A DNA stretch of 64,000 bases from Gracilaria domingensis (lineage: Eukaryota; Rhodophyta; Florideophyceae; Gracilariales; Gracilariaceae). The notes below the pieces were generated by a model. It did not search any database. It worked only from the letters and a program-made list of their open reading frames with translations, and had not been told where the DNA came from. This document shows, piece by piece, positions 10,895 to 21,839 of this stretch (position 1 is the first letter of the stretch; each line of letters starts with the position of its first letter). The stretch is taken from assembly GCA_022539475.1 (NCBI GenBank), contig VCMS01000124.1, positions 1-64,000 on the forward strand, given 5' to 3'. The translations under genes were made by a program, and so were the position numbers.

Positions 10895-11248
10895 TTGTCG
10901 CGCAGCGAGGAACTCGGAGTGAGTCGTGACTGGTTAAGTCCAAGAGAGACCTCTCTAGAGGCTAGCCGGGTACCAGCTCACCACCCCGGAGGGCGCGGAA
11001 CCACAATGGGTGAGAGAGAGCAGTCCAACACCGAGGTGTATCCACAGGAATACGTGGTCGAACGTATCGTACGTCATGTCATAGACCCCGATGGGACAGT
11101 TCTGTACCAAGTGCGCTGGTATGATTACTCCGCCGAGGAAGACACCATGGAGCTGGTCGAGGACCTACCTAGGTCAAAGATCATTTCATACCACCGTCGC
11201 ACCAGGTCAGCGTTGCCATCCAACCTGGACCAAGCCCGGGTGGGATAA
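10895..11248 (+). CDS. Chromodomain ORF of the Ty3-type element
   Basis: The 117-aa frame carries a chromodomain at about residues 50-95: EYVVERIVRHVIDPDG, then YQVRWYDYSAEEDT and a helix ending KIISYHRR. This matches the aromatic-cage layout (Y/V-E-I, W-x-x-Y, E-x-T-x-E) of chromodomains fused to the integrase C-terminus in chromoviruses, where they target integration to heterochromatin. Here it is detached from the integrase by about 600 bp of broken sequence, so it is probably a remnant of the same polyprotein. The start codon is uncertain; an internal ATG follows at about codon 38. Confidence 0.7.
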   Translation: MSRSEELGVSRDWLSPRETSLEASRVPAHHPGGRGTTMGEREQSNTEVYPQEYVVERIVRHVIDPDGTVLYQVRWYDYSAEEDTMELVEDLPRSKIISYHRRTRSALPSNLDQARVG

Positions 11249-11622
11249 AACCGTCCCCTGTCAGGAGCCAGCGACTATACCGCGATGCGGAAGACTCAAG
11301 ATGAAGAGTTGGCACCCTTATAGGTGGGGATGAACGAGAAAAGAAAGACCAACGAAGTGGTGAGGACTGAATGAGCTGAAGTGAGAAGAAAGAAGGAAGA
11401 GCACACCGAATTGCCGGTTATACCGATTTAAAACGGTTAAAGTAGAAGAAGCACCAAGGAAGTGAAGTACACGTGAATATAGTGTGAAGGAAGAAGAAGT
11501 AATCGAAGATCGATCAAGTTCGTGAAGGACAGGCAAACGGGCAAAGGGAAAGTTACCACTAGATGGTTTTACTGTTTCTATCTTTTAACTAAGCGCCTAG
11601 CCCTCCAACCACGCTGGTCATC

Positions 11623-13362
11623 TCAAACCCCGGAGGGACCGGCACCGCCGGTACCATAAGGACCCTGAGCAGGGTGCGGAAAGGCGTGAGCCAGTATCTC
11701 GGTCATCGTAGTGAGATGATCGGGCACGATAATTCCAGCGTTCTGGAGGCTGGCGCGCAACATCGCAATGTTCGCCGGAGAATCTCCTGGAGCGACGGGA
11801 GCTGTTGGAGCCGGTAGGACCGATGGAACGGTAGCCATTTCAGGAGCCGGACCTGCCACCGGAACACTCGCTTGAGTCGGGACATTCCAACCCACAGGAG
11901 CCTGGGGTACACCGCCGCTGGCGTGCAACACCTGGTTTGCCACCAGTAGGTCATTCACCAGTTCCTGGTCTATCTCAACGAGCGCTCCTGCCGCCTCTCC
12001 ACCAGTATCCATATTTGGATCATCCAGGTCCACTGGGGCGACCCAGTCGTCGCTGAACATGAACCCAATAGGGTGACCGTCTGGAATCGACCGTGGCTGG
12101 TTCGCTGCCCACTCAGCATACGCGCTAGTCGTCGTAGTACCCTCCCATGGGTCGTAATAGACGAAATCTCTCACGGTGGGATGCCTCCTACCGGGTGAGC
12201 GGTCGTAGTGAAGACGAGAGCCTTTCCCGCGTTGCGAACGGGGCACCGCTTCCCAATCGACTCCATCGTTAACATGCAAGATGTAACGGATCGCATCCAC
12301 GTTCTCTTCGGACCCCAAGGGAGTGTGCAAATCCAGTGAGCGGATAATGTTGCGGAGCATCGGCGGAATATACCAAACACGGTAGTTGTCGTAAGCCTCC
12401 CAGAGGAGAAACGCTGTTACGCGTGCCGCCCACTCGCCGGCCACGAGACCCCACCATCCTGAATGCAGATCGTTGATCAATCGGGAACCGATGTAACTTA
12501 AGCACGGAGGCAGTTCTGCGAAACACTCTTTGGGTACCTCCACGTCGCGCTACCAATCTGGTAGAGGAGGGAACCGTCCAACGAAGGCCTGCAATCTGTA
12601 CCTCTCGGTTTCAATATTCGGATACGGGATCAAGTACCCATGACGGGAACGAGTTTTCCTCTCAAACCGAATGCGGTTGACGAACACACCTTGGGAAGCG
12701 TTCTTGCGAAGGTAACGGAATTCCGCTCGGAGTATGGGCCGAATCCAGCACAACATCAACCTCGATGTGTTCAGACCATCGCCTGCGTACCGCGCGTGGT
12801 TGAACGTCGCCACGTTGTTTCCATATCGGACTTCACCGAAAGTGCGGTAGGACGGAATGTCGAACCCATAGAACGGTGGAACCAAATGCTCGAGGCGCAC
12901 TCGACCAAATCTCTTGTACGCCAGCTTCCCGTGTTCCGCGCGCGCGGTGTTCAGGTTCTCACCCTCGCGGGTATCGTACCGGAGAAGCATCGGGTCAATC
13001 GCTATGCGAACTTTCCATTCCTGGGACTGCGCTACCGCCAACGGAAAACCGCCTGGTATGAAGCCGTTCTCGGCGTACGACTTCAAGAGAGTGTCATCGT
13101 TGACAGCTACCGGATGAAACCACGGTGCACGGCTGAACGCAAACCCATCGCGGAGTAGATCGCGTACTGCCAGAGATTCCTTCGATATCCAACCAGCTTG
13201 GTTCGCCATCAACGGCATCGCTTGCGCCGAATTCCATAGCGGGAAGTTCACCGGAACCATCGGTTGAGACTGAGGCAGTGGAGCTGTCGCAGAACCCGGC
13301 AGAGGGTAGTTCGACGCGCTCGCGTGACCCGTTGGGTGATTGGGAAACTGGTCCGCGTTCAT
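11623..13362 (-). CDS. 580-codon ORF interrupted by one UAG; unknown, possibly gag-like
   Basis: Two open frames on the minus strand, 13362-12550 (270 aa) and 12549-11623 (about 308 codons), lie in exactly the same frame. A single TAG codon (12552-12550, next codon CGC) separates them. The first begins with ATG and a Pro/Ser/Gln-rich leader followed by a folded-looking, aromatic- and Arg-rich region. The second is an acidic, Trp-rich domain and then a Pro/Val/Ala-rich tail ending PYGTGGAGPSG. No zinc knuckle or known domain is recognised. The gene converges on the Ty3-type remnant, 370 bp away. Either it is one gene killed by a point mutation, or the UAG is read through. Function is unknown. 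Confidence 0.5.
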
Positions 13363-16275
13363 CGGAACGATAGAAGACTTACTGCGATCTAGTGCGGATG
13401 CTTGAATACTCTGTTCACTTCACTGTGAATAGCGCTTGCGAGGGACAGAAACCGTGGAGTCGCTACCGCTCATCGTGGTCAAGTATTTACGTACTCGAGT
13501 TTGCGCAAAACTTCTGCCTCGAAGTCGTTCTAGGCTCCAAGGAGTAGGAGGTGTAGAGCAACGCCAACCGCGCGGTAATCGGAATGATGCAAGTCATATA
13601 TTAGTTGTTTGTTGTTGTTGCGTGTTTCTTTTCCTCTCGGGACTACACGGGTCATTGGTCGCGACGCATCGTTGCCGATATCACCCCATCTCTGGAATTT
13701 CTCATCGTTTCCCCACGATCGTACCTGGCATCTCTGTAGGTATAGCCAGTGGCCACTTCCGTCTTACACCCGTGCTGCGGTGGTACAGAGGTCTCTGTCA
13801 CTGGTCTACCATCTTGCAAGAGAGCCGACCTTTGGACAGTCTGGTGGGTTTTCACTCTTCCAAGTTTGCCCCACATTTTTGAGATGAATAGTCAAGTGTG
13901 CGACACTGTTTACCACTTTTTCTGCAGTACTTAGAGGCAGTTTTCAAAGTGGTTAGATACACTGCTGTAAAAACTACAAAATTGATTTGGAATACCTCTT
14001 TACAGGCATTTGTTGTTGAACTACAATTGTAACAAGAGGTGTGCTAAAGTATACAAACCCTACTCAAAGTGTGTTGTGGCACAGTTACGAAATCTGCCAC
14101 CGATGTTACGCGTCCTACAACAGTTGTAAGTTACTTTCACGTATACTGGAAGACGCGGGAAATGTCACTAGTTGGCATTAAAAGCGTGCGTCACTAACGC
14201 TCAAATTAATTTTGGACATAGTTGACAAGAGAGTAATAACTAATATTTCGTGTCACATTAGTTACGTTACTATTTTGTCGCTTACAGTGAATGATCGTAA
14301 GCTACAATTGAAAACGCTATAAATTTCAATTATTGCCTTTCGATGTGTTACTTTCGAAAGTTAGCTTTTTAAGTTTTACATTAAGCCGAAAGTTTTCTTA
14401 TGGACTACACTAGACTTTAGTCAATTCCATAATTGTAATCAGAGATGGAATGCGAACAACCAATTAGCTCATTTTTGAAACAAAACTGTCTCTTGGAAGA
14501 ATTCTGCGTGGAAACAAAACCTTAGTATTAACTCTTTTTGTTGATTTTTACGTTTAGATTGCGTCGAAACTTTTCTGATAATAACATGTAATGATGTAAG
14601 TTGAATTACGATGTCAAATTTACTCGTCTAAACTACGTATTTATGAAGTAATATCTGCAGTATCAAGTGTACGTTCTTTAATACTTGACTAAAGAGAAAG
14701 TGCGTTTCGGCATAAGAGCGATACACAGTTTGGTACATAGTTTGGGTGTTTTGAGCCAAAAAGCTCATGACGCTGTACGTTGTAGTAAGTAATATCGGGA
14801 AATGTGAGAAAATTGTAAACGAATAAACGCGGAAGGCAACATTTATATCATGCCCGGTTTGTGAGAGAATAAAAACCTAACAAACAAGTTAAATAGTACA
14901 AAGGCATAATGTAAGGTAAGAAAAACTTTTGTAATGTTTTTTCCCGTGAGCAGCATAACACCAGCACGTAACCCTATCGGTGCCGCCTTATGTACCAAGG
15001 ATATATATTTCAGACACCTTGAAGATCTTGTACTGTTCTTTAACACATCACACAACATATCGCGATGTGTGATATGTTATCATTGATGACTAATGTCAAC
15101 TGCTTGAGACTAAAGAAAACGAACGAAGTTCCAATTGAGACGCTAAGTTTAGGGTAGAATTATTCTATGAGAGTGGTTTGTACCTAAAATGAAAGAAATT
15201 GATAATGCCGAGTAAAAGATATTTAAAGTCTCACCCCGCTAATTTCAAAGGAAAACTGCAAAAAGGTCTAGTTTGTAACTTCTGTGCTTTAAATTTGGTT
15301 CCTTCTCAGAGGTAAAACTGTTGCGTTCACGAAAGAACTACGATTAGAGTACAAGTTTGTTAGATATCTTAGACTGACCATAATTCTAACCATGAAGGTC
15401 GGGCCTCAAAACTGTGATGTAATCAAAGTTATCATCACGACTTCGCATGATAACTTTGATGCTATCATGTTATAAATTTGTAGTTATTATTAAAATAATT
15501 CTAAGGAAATTGTCGCGGTAGGTCTTCTTTTGAGGTCTCTTGTTGTTAGGATTTCGTTAATTCCGGTCATGTTTTTATTTGAATTTGTTATATTGCTATG
15601 CGTTTAGTTAGTCATTTAATGTTTTGATGCTTTCTTTGAATTCCCCGTAATCTAGCGATCCGATGTGATACCCTAATGATCCTCAGAGTCTTTGTTTGAC
15701 ATTAGTTGTCATAATGTTACCAAGACATGTCACGTGTGATGTCTGCCTCGTTCGTTGACGTCATGACTGACTTCATAGTTTCGGTGCCTTGCTGGAACTT
15801 CTACAAATGGACACGTTGCAGGAACTTCTAGAAGCTTCTAGACGACTCCACTGTCGATTTCTACGCAAAGTTTCTACACTAATTCCGACGCAAGGGCCAG
15901 TACTCATAGACACATTAGTTTGAGGGACATTCTAGAAAGCTGCGTTAGCGACCTTATTTTCGAAGGTCCGATTCTCCATATAAACCCTGGTCGACTGCCC
16001 GACCTCGCCTCGGCAGCCACCATCGTTCACGTCCTCAACCTCAGACCCAGTGTTCTAACACTTGTGTATTGTGCATTTTTTTATTTTTCCTCACAAAAAT
16101 GCTTTTCTCTGACTTGTTGTAACTTACATACACCAAAAAGCGTACTCGAAATGAATTTCAACTCTTCATTTATATGTATGCCTTACAGGATATATTTTAT
16201 TTTTAAATTCTTCTTAGTTTCGGCATTTCCCGCATTTCCCTGTAAACGTGTTGGGAAAAAGTCAAACTGTCCAAT
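13363..16275. other. AT-rich gene-free stretch
   Basis: Up to about 13885 the DNA is still of mixed composition and may be the 5' flank of the minus-strand ORF. From there to about 16240 it is strongly AT-rich with no credible ORF. A 14-bp perfect stem (15422-15435 with 15447-15460, 11-nt loop) is the only local structure noted. Nothing else is supported. Confidence 0.6.
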
Positions 16276-16311
16276 GGGTGCAGCCAAGAATTCCTAGAAT
16301 CCTAAACGTGA
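16276..16311 (+). repeat. Left terminal inverted repeat of element B
   Basis: Begins GGGTGCAGCC and ends just before the conserved AACGTGAC segment; it pairs with 24271-24306. It is stranded 66 bp to the left of element A, which inserted into the subterminal region of B. Confidence 0.75.
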
Positions 16312-16341
16312 CAGCACTCCACGAATGAGAGCTGCATAAGT

Positions 16342-16378
16342 GGGTGCAACCGGAAATTGCTACTTTCCTAAAGGTGAC
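16342..16378 (+). repeat. Left terminal inverted repeat of element A
   Basis: Begins GGGTGCAACC and ends GGTGAC. It is preceded by AGT (16339-16341), which recurs after the right repeat. Confidence 0.8.
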
Positions 16379-16536
16379 TGAGGAACTATCTGCCACGCTG
16401 GCGAGACAGAACCAGAGTAGTTACACACTTTCGTCTGTAACCATGGCGTGTTTATTGCAAGCGATGCATAAGACGCGAGTAGTCTTGGAGTGGCCACCGC
16501 TTTCACAGGACGCAACTGCCGTTTCGGTTTCGAGCG

Positions 16537-17593
16537 ATGCAGCGCATGAGCAAAAAGCGCAGGCTGAATTATAAACTTCAACACGATAGAGCGTTTCTAA
16601 AGAGCATGAACCGTCAAATGCTGCGTATTGAGAACCTGGTTAACGTCGAAGAGGAGGAGGAGTACTTATTAGCAGAAGAGGACGACGACAATTGGGGTGA
16701 CCTTGACGAGACCCAGCCACCAGAAACGCAGGTCCCGGAATGTTTGGAACACGAACGACAGCAACGCAACGATCTGCTTCCACACAAACAACAGCCCGTA
16801 TCGGCACAGCAACCGACTCAGCAAAACTCTCAAGTGCAGCCAGCGCAAGATGTAGACACCGTAGAACCAGCTAAAACCAGTAAGAAGAAAAAGAAGAAAG
16901 GCTGCAGAGGCAGGACAATCAACACGTGGAACTACACCGTGCACGATGTTAATGTACTTCTAGACATCATTGAGGAACACGAACCAACAGGTATGAATGG
17001 ATGGGCATTAGTCTATCGCGACTACAACCGGTACGCACGGGATAATGACAGACCACGAAGACGTTCCGTCGCACTGAAGAAGAAGTATGACAAGCTGCTA
17101 TACTACCAAAAACGAACGGGTGATCCCACATGTCCTGAGTACGTTCGCCGAGCTAAGAATATCCAAAAGGAGATACTGTCCAAAATGGTATCTCTAAGCT
17201 ACAACTCCAATCTCGAAGATCACATTGGGCTAAGCGCCAAAGAAAACGAATCTGTAGCAGGCCCTTCCGGGCAACAGAATCAAGCGGGTAGTCGGAACAA
17301 TAATGTTAGTCAGAACCAGCAAAAGCGGATGGAGAGTGAGTAGACCATACATTACACCTGCCAAGCGACGGGAGACGGAGCTCCAGGACACTATGAAGGA
17401 TTTGGGAAGGAGTTTGCGAGACTTTCAGGACGCCCAGACTAGTCGGATGAGGCAACAGATGGCGGCAGCGGATAGAGACATGGAGTCGTTGGTGAAGGAA
17501 GTCGTGGAGCGCAGCCGCCAAAGCATCCAAGCGATGGTTGCTTCAACGATTGAGGACACGATCACACGCGTGCTCGACAAATCAAGGAACTGA
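16537..17593 (+). CDS. Harbinger accessory SANT/Myb-like DNA-binding protein
   Basis: The first ORF (16537-17343) has a basic N-terminus, an acidic Glu/Asp run at about 36-60, a Gln-rich linker, a Lys-rich patch and a SANT/Myb-like helix-turn-helix at about 129-210 (WNYTVHDVNVLLDIIEEHEP through the PRRRSVALKKKYDKL segment). The C-terminal coiled segment (MKDLGRSLRDFQDAQ to LDKSRN, ending 17593) lies in the next frame. The same order of parts occurs in the degenerate copy in element B, so the parts belong together. A small GT-AG segment at about 17291-17339 (49 nt) would join them in frame. In Harbinger elements such a protein binds the transposase and carries it to the nucleus and to the ends. 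Confidence 0.75.
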
Positions 17594-17598
17594 GTCAT

Positions 17599-18665
17599 TC
17601 ATTGCGTTCGCCGTCCCGCCCGTGTTGTATCGCTGGTGAGCGACAGCAGCACGTCGTACTTGCCGTCGATGTCGACGCCGGTGTTGTGATGGATCTGCGT
17701 GAACGTGAAGGCTTGCTGCTCGGCGCGCAGAACGTTATGCACGCGCGCCAGCTGCAGGCCGACGGGCAGGTCCTCCGTCATGGCGGCGCGTGGGGGGTCG
17801 GTTTGGTTGCTGCGGTTGGGCGCACCAGGCACTTGATACGCCTGGTCAGTGGCGGTGGGCATCGTTCACCGTGCCGTGGGCGCAGCACTTTTCGAAGGCG
17901 GGACGAGTGCATTCTGTGACAAAGCACTGCCACGTATGGCGATGTGTAGCGCGCGTGCGATGGCGGAAAGGCGCGTACCTTTTGGCAGCTGCACGGCTGG
18001 TGCCAAGTCAGCTTGGTTGCGCACGCTGCTCTGCGGTCCTAGCGACGCTACGCGCCGCCCCCCGCCCTTCCTCGCGCGCGTCTTTCCCGCGTCATATGCT
18101 ACGAGCGCTGCTGCGTAAACACTCGTCCGACGCTGTTGATCGCACGCGCCGGCGGGAAGCACGCCCGAAATGCAACAACACGCAAAGCACTACCTGTTTT
18201 CGCCGCAAACGCCCACACGAGCTCGCACTGCTGCGGCTGCGGCGCGCTCGGCGAAGAGGCCGAAAACGCCGCGCACGCCGGGGACGGGCGGTTCGGTGGG
18301 TGGCGCTGCTAATCGACGCGTGACCACAGAGTTACCCATCCCCCTCGCGCGCGCTCCCGCCGGACGCAGCAGCCGTCCACTGCGGGCGCGGCCGGCTCGC
18401 CGTGCAAGTCGTCGCTAACGCAAAACCCGCACACGTCGCCCACCTCCTCGCCGCCTCCGCCGCCCGCGCATCATCGCTGGGGCACCTCGCGCGCCGCCTG
18501 GCTCTCGCAACCATGAGATGAGCAACATCGGACAACATTGTGACGCGCAAGTTTGTCCAATGTGCGCCGGCGCTGCGCGCTGTGTGCGACGCCGCTGCAT
18601 GCGGCCGCAATGCACGCGCGGCGTTGAAGTAGCAGCTGCTGAACGCCACGCTGTGGGCGAGATGG
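17599..18665. other. GC-rich core of element A with a possible captured gene fragment
   Basis: This CpG-rich block sits between the two convergent transposon genes and has many overlapping frames of no clear merit. The best candidate is on minus, 17862-17599 (87 aa), with LQLARVHNVLRAEQQAFTFT followed by a TGVDI segment. It reads like a winged-helix piece, perhaps similar to the TFIIE-beta core; this is only an impression. The rest shows nothing I can support. Confidence 0.35.
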
Positions 18666-18684
18666 ATTGTGAGCCACGGTTATT

Positions 18685-19893
18685 TCATTGCGTTGGAGCT
18701 CTACTATACACGGACGCTATTTGGTTCAGACCAGCTACCCGCGTTCTGTAGTTGACCAGATGACAGGCAACGCTCAGCAGCCGTCCCCGCTTGTAATGGT
18801 CACCGGGAAGGGTCCTGGTCAGGCGACGGAAAGGTGCTTTGAGGCCTCGTACACCCCATTCGGCACTTTGCCTCTCACTCGGATACATTCGCTGCAGCAG
18901 AAGCTCAACAGCAACACAACCGTCGGACACTGGCAGATTCTTCCACTCGTTTACTTTGCGAGCTCGTACGACCTTTCCGGTTCTTCTGTCGTTCACAAAT
19001 GCGCTGTCTCCGAGAACAGCGTATCCCGGTGGTGTGTTGCTGTCCAATGCCAGTGAAGGCCAGTACAGCCCGGAAATGTAAGCTAGCCGACTATCGTGCC
19101 AGCTGCCCGGGAAGTTGAGCGCTGCGTGAATGATTTCTCTACGAAAGTTCCAAACAAGCAGATTGGTGGCTTCGACGCGTTGCGTCATTGCATTGTAGAA
19201 GGCGTTCTGCGTGTCGGGGTCCACGAAGTCCGGAACGCGCAATCTGGCTCCGTCGCTGATGGCAAATACACCCCGTAATGCGTAACCAAACAATCTATTC
19301 TTCCTTAGAAGCTCACAGGACTCTTGCATCTCACATGCTGTCGGCCATTTTATACGAAAGGGAGTATGCTTTTCGTCGGTAACGAGTTCAGACATGACTT
19401 CCATACCGTATTCCAACCACTCCGCCACAGAAGACGGCGTAATTCCGAACACGGGACACAAACTGTACTCCACATCTCCGCTTTTTAAGTACCATAATAC
19501 CATCCCGAGAAGGTCTTCAGTTTCTAGCAGCGGTTTACGACCTCGCCTCGAATGCGAACGTCGAAACGGGGAGCCATTTCTAATATGTTTTCTTTTCTCT
19601 GAGAACCAAGGTATCAAATCACGGAGAAGCAAAGAGCGCGGAAAGCTTGTCGCTACAAGAAACTCGGCGTTTGAGCCACAACGGAATAAGTGCCGCCAAG
19701 GTGTGGTGTGAAATTGAGGTCTGAGCAATCCAATTCGATGGAACTTAACGGGCTTTGCATACCGTTTGAACTCCCTTTTGTGCCTCTGTTGTTGATGTTT
19801 ACGTATGAGTGACAAACAGAACAGTTGTAGAATGAAGATAATAGATGGAATCTGGACAACAAAGGCTAGTTCAATGCTTGGATCGGAAGCCAT
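18685..19893 (-). CDS. Harbinger-type DDE transposase (element A)
   Basis: The intact 402-aa ORF starts at ATG 19893. A hydrophobic N-terminal stretch (11-30) precedes a basic region. A helix-turn-helix candidate lies at 125-160 (LETEDLLGMVLWYLKSGDVE onward). The RNase-H-like DDE core has Asp in AISDGAR (D214), Asp in LGDSAF (D296) and Glu in SAEWGVRG (E345), the spacing and flanks of PIF/Harbinger transposases. Its closest relative is the copy at 20369-21570, alike over the whole length. It would cut the terminal repeats and make 3-bp target duplications, as found at the ends of this element. No stop or shift is present. Confidence 0.9.
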   Translation of the reverse strand: MASDPSIELAFVVQIPSIIFILQLFCLSLIRKHQQQRHKREFKRYAKPVKFHRIGLLRPQFHTTPWRHLFRCGSNAEFLVATSFPRSLLLRDLIPWFSEKRKHIRNGSPFRRSHSRRGRKPLLETEDLLGMVLWYLKSGDVEYSLCPVFGITPSSVAEWLEYGMEVMSELVTDEKHTPFRIKWPTACEMQESCELLRKNRLFGYALRGVFAISDGARLRVPDFVDPDTQNAFYNAMTQRVEATNLLVWNFRREIIHAALNFPGSWHDSRLAYISGLYWPSLALDSNTPPGYAVLGDSAFVNDRRTGKVVRARKVNEWKNLPVSDGCVAVELLLQRMYPSERQSAEWGVRGLKAPFRRLTRTLPGDHYKRGRLLSVACHLVNYRTRVAGLNQIASVYSRAPTQ

Positions 19894-20031
19894 GAAGTAG
19901 GGGCTCTTGGATGTACTTGCGAAGTGAGGATGGTGCTTGTTTGTCTGTGTGGTTGGGATGGTTTACAAATAAACATGTATCTTGCGCGACAATGTACGCG
20001 CCAGTTACGTGAAACTTTCACTGGTGTCACG

Positions 20032-20078
20032 TTTGGGATGCTGGTCGGGGGTTGGCTTACCCCGACCAGCATCCCAAA
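20032..20078. repeat. Perfect 19-bp subterminal hairpin of element A
   Basis: Arms 20032-20050 and 20060-20078 are exact reverse complements around a 9-nt loop. Element B has the same position occupied by a degraded version (about 20188-20232). The conserved place next to the transposase-side end suggests a transposase-binding or promoter structure. Confidence 0.75.
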
Positions 20079-20127
20079 TTTCGGCAACAAGATGGTGTAC
20101 TTGTCCATCACTTATTTGCCAGAAGCG

Positions 20128-20164
20128 GTCACGTTTAGAACTTTGGAAATTTTCGGTTGCACCC
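20128..20164 (-). repeat. Right terminal inverted repeat of element A
   Basis: Its reverse complement begins GGGTGCAACC and ends CGTGAC, matching the left repeat at 29 of 37 positions. AGT follows at 20165-20167. Confidence 0.8.
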
Positions 20165-20368
20165 AGTACACCACCTTGTTGCCAGAATTTAAGATTCTGG
20201 TTGGGATAAGCCACACTCCGACTAGAATCCTAAACGTGACTATCTTTAAACTTTCGCGTAACCGAAGCGTAACTTGTCGCGCTATCATCATGTTTATTAA
20301 GACAAAGCTCACCAACCGATGGCATATCATCAACTCTGTCGCAAAGTACGTTCTCCAAACCCTCGCTA

Positions 20369-21570
20369 TGGCTCACGCTTCAAGCACTGACGTTTCCTCT
20401 CTATTACCATCGTGCGCGTTGATACTGCAATTATACTGTCTGACATTAATACAGAAACGTAAACGAGAAAAAATACAAAGAACGTTCAGACGTTGCTCAA
20501 AGCCCGTCAAGTACTACCGTTCAGGTCTACTGCGGCCCAAATTTCACACTACCCCATGGCGCCATCTTCTTCAGTGTGGCTGAGAAATCGAGTTTCTAGT
20601 TGCGACTTGCTTCCCACGATCATTGGTTCTCCGAGATTTAGTGCCATGGTTTTCCGCGAAACGCCAGCAGGTTCTGAACGGCTCTCCCTTTCGTAAAGTG
20701 GAAACAAAGAGAGGTAGAAAACCAATGCTTGAAACAGAAGATCTTCTCGGCCTTGCACTGTGGTATATGAAAAGTGGTGATGTTGAATATAGTCTCTGTC
20801 CGATCCTTGGATTAATTCCATCAGCCATGTCGCAGTGGTTAGAGTACAGTATGGAGGTGTTGTTAGCGGTTGTGATGGACGAAGAACAGAGCGAATTTCG
20901 TATTACATGGCCAACAGAAGTTGAAATGAAAGAGTCTTGCGAGCTACTTCGGAAGAACAGGTTGTTCGGGTACGCGTTGCGGGGTGTGTTTGCGATCAGC
21001 GATGGTGCGCGCATGCCTGTCCCGGATTTCGTTGATCCTCAAACTCAGAACGCGTTTTACAATGCAATGACCCAAAGGGTGGAAGCCAGGAATCTCCTTG
21101 TATGGAACTTTCACGGTGAGGTCATACACGCAGCTCTGAATTTCCCCGGGAGTTGGCATGATAGCCGCCTGGCGTATGCATCTGGACTTTACTGGCCCTC
21201 ACTGGCACTAGATTCCAACACACCTCCTGGATATGCAATCCTCGGGGACAACGCTTTTGTGAACGACCGACGGACAGGGAAAGTGGTACGGGCGCGTAAC
21301 GTCAACGAGTGGAAAGACTTGCCAGTGTCTAACGGGTGTGTCGCAGTTGAGGTGGTGCTTCAACGCATGTACCCTTGTGAAAGACAAAGCGCAGAGTGGG
21401 GTGTTCGTGGGTTGAAAGGACCTTTTCGTCGGCTGACAAGGACGCTCCCTGGAGATCATTACAAGCGCGGGCGACTGCTGGACGTTGCATGTCGTCTTGT
21501 GAACTACAAAACGAGGGTAGCTGGCTTAAACCAAATCGCGTCCGTGTATCGTACCGTTCCAAGGTGGTAA
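20369..21570 (+). pseudogene. Harbinger-type DDE transposase of element B, one in-frame TGA
   Basis: ATG 20369 opens a frame homologous from start to end to the transposase of element A. After 70 codons a TGA (20581-20583) replaces the Ser/Asn position that follows LFRCG in A; the frame then continues open to 21570. The catalytic residues are kept (AISDGAR, LGDNAF, SAEWGVRG). With the stop, only the 70-aa N-terminus would be made, so this copy depends on another source of transposase or is dead. The rest is well conserved, suggesting that the stop is recent. Confidence 0.85.
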
Positions 21571-21839
21571 GCAATCTGCGTCCATAGCTACGCTGCGCAC
21601 AAAGGCGATACCAACATCGACTTCATCAACGACAGCGATCCAGTCTGCGCACCCAGCGAGAACGGCCGAGTACTCCCACTTTCTTGCGCCACTTGCCCAC
21701 TCCCCCTAGGCTATTTCGTTGCTGTCCGTATGTGCTCCCCTGTCCTACCATTCCAGCACCACCACCACTACTTGCGACATTACTTACTCCTGTAGGAACC
21801 CCATCGGCGACGCGGCGACAATGACTGGCATCTGCGTGC

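Larger units (their letters stand above)
8179..11340 (+). mobile_element. Truncated and mutated Ty3-type (gypsy) LTR retrotransposon
   Basis: The segment holds, in Ty3 order, the end of RNase H, an integrase and a chromodomain. No reverse transcriptase, protease or gag is recognisable on this strand. The coding part has two in-frame stops and a frameshift, so this is a dead copy. I did not find paired LTRs; a purine-rich run near 11337-11350 could be a polypurine tract. Codon use and CG-rich words resemble the minus-strand ORF at 11623-13362, so the two may once have belonged to one larger element. Confidence 0.8.
16342..20164. mobile_element. Harbinger-type DNA transposon A, nested in B
   Basis: The element is 3823 bp with 37-bp terminal inverted repeats at 16342-16378 and 20128-20164 (29 of 37 positions match). 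It is flanked by an identical AGT target duplication (16339-16341 and 20165-20167), the 3-bp size typical of PIF/Harbinger elements. It encodes an accessory SANT/Myb-like protein on plus and an intact DDE transposase on minus, convergent, with about 1.1 kb of GC-rich DNA between them. Its orientation is opposite to the host element B. Better preserved than B, it is the younger insertion and may still have been active recently. Confidence 0.82.

Noticed and set aside
13436-13882. 148-aa plus ORF upstream of the UAG-interrupted gene
   Set aside because: No recognisable content; more likely part of the 5' flank of the minus gene.
17602-18677. Many overlapping ORFs on both strands
   Set aside because: The CpG-rich DNA lacks stop codons by composition; no frame shows protein-like character except the tentative 17599-17862 piece.
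20581-20583. TGA in transposase B as recoded codon
   Set aside because: The neighbouring accessory gene has a TGA in place of Trp plus shifts, so simple decay explains both.
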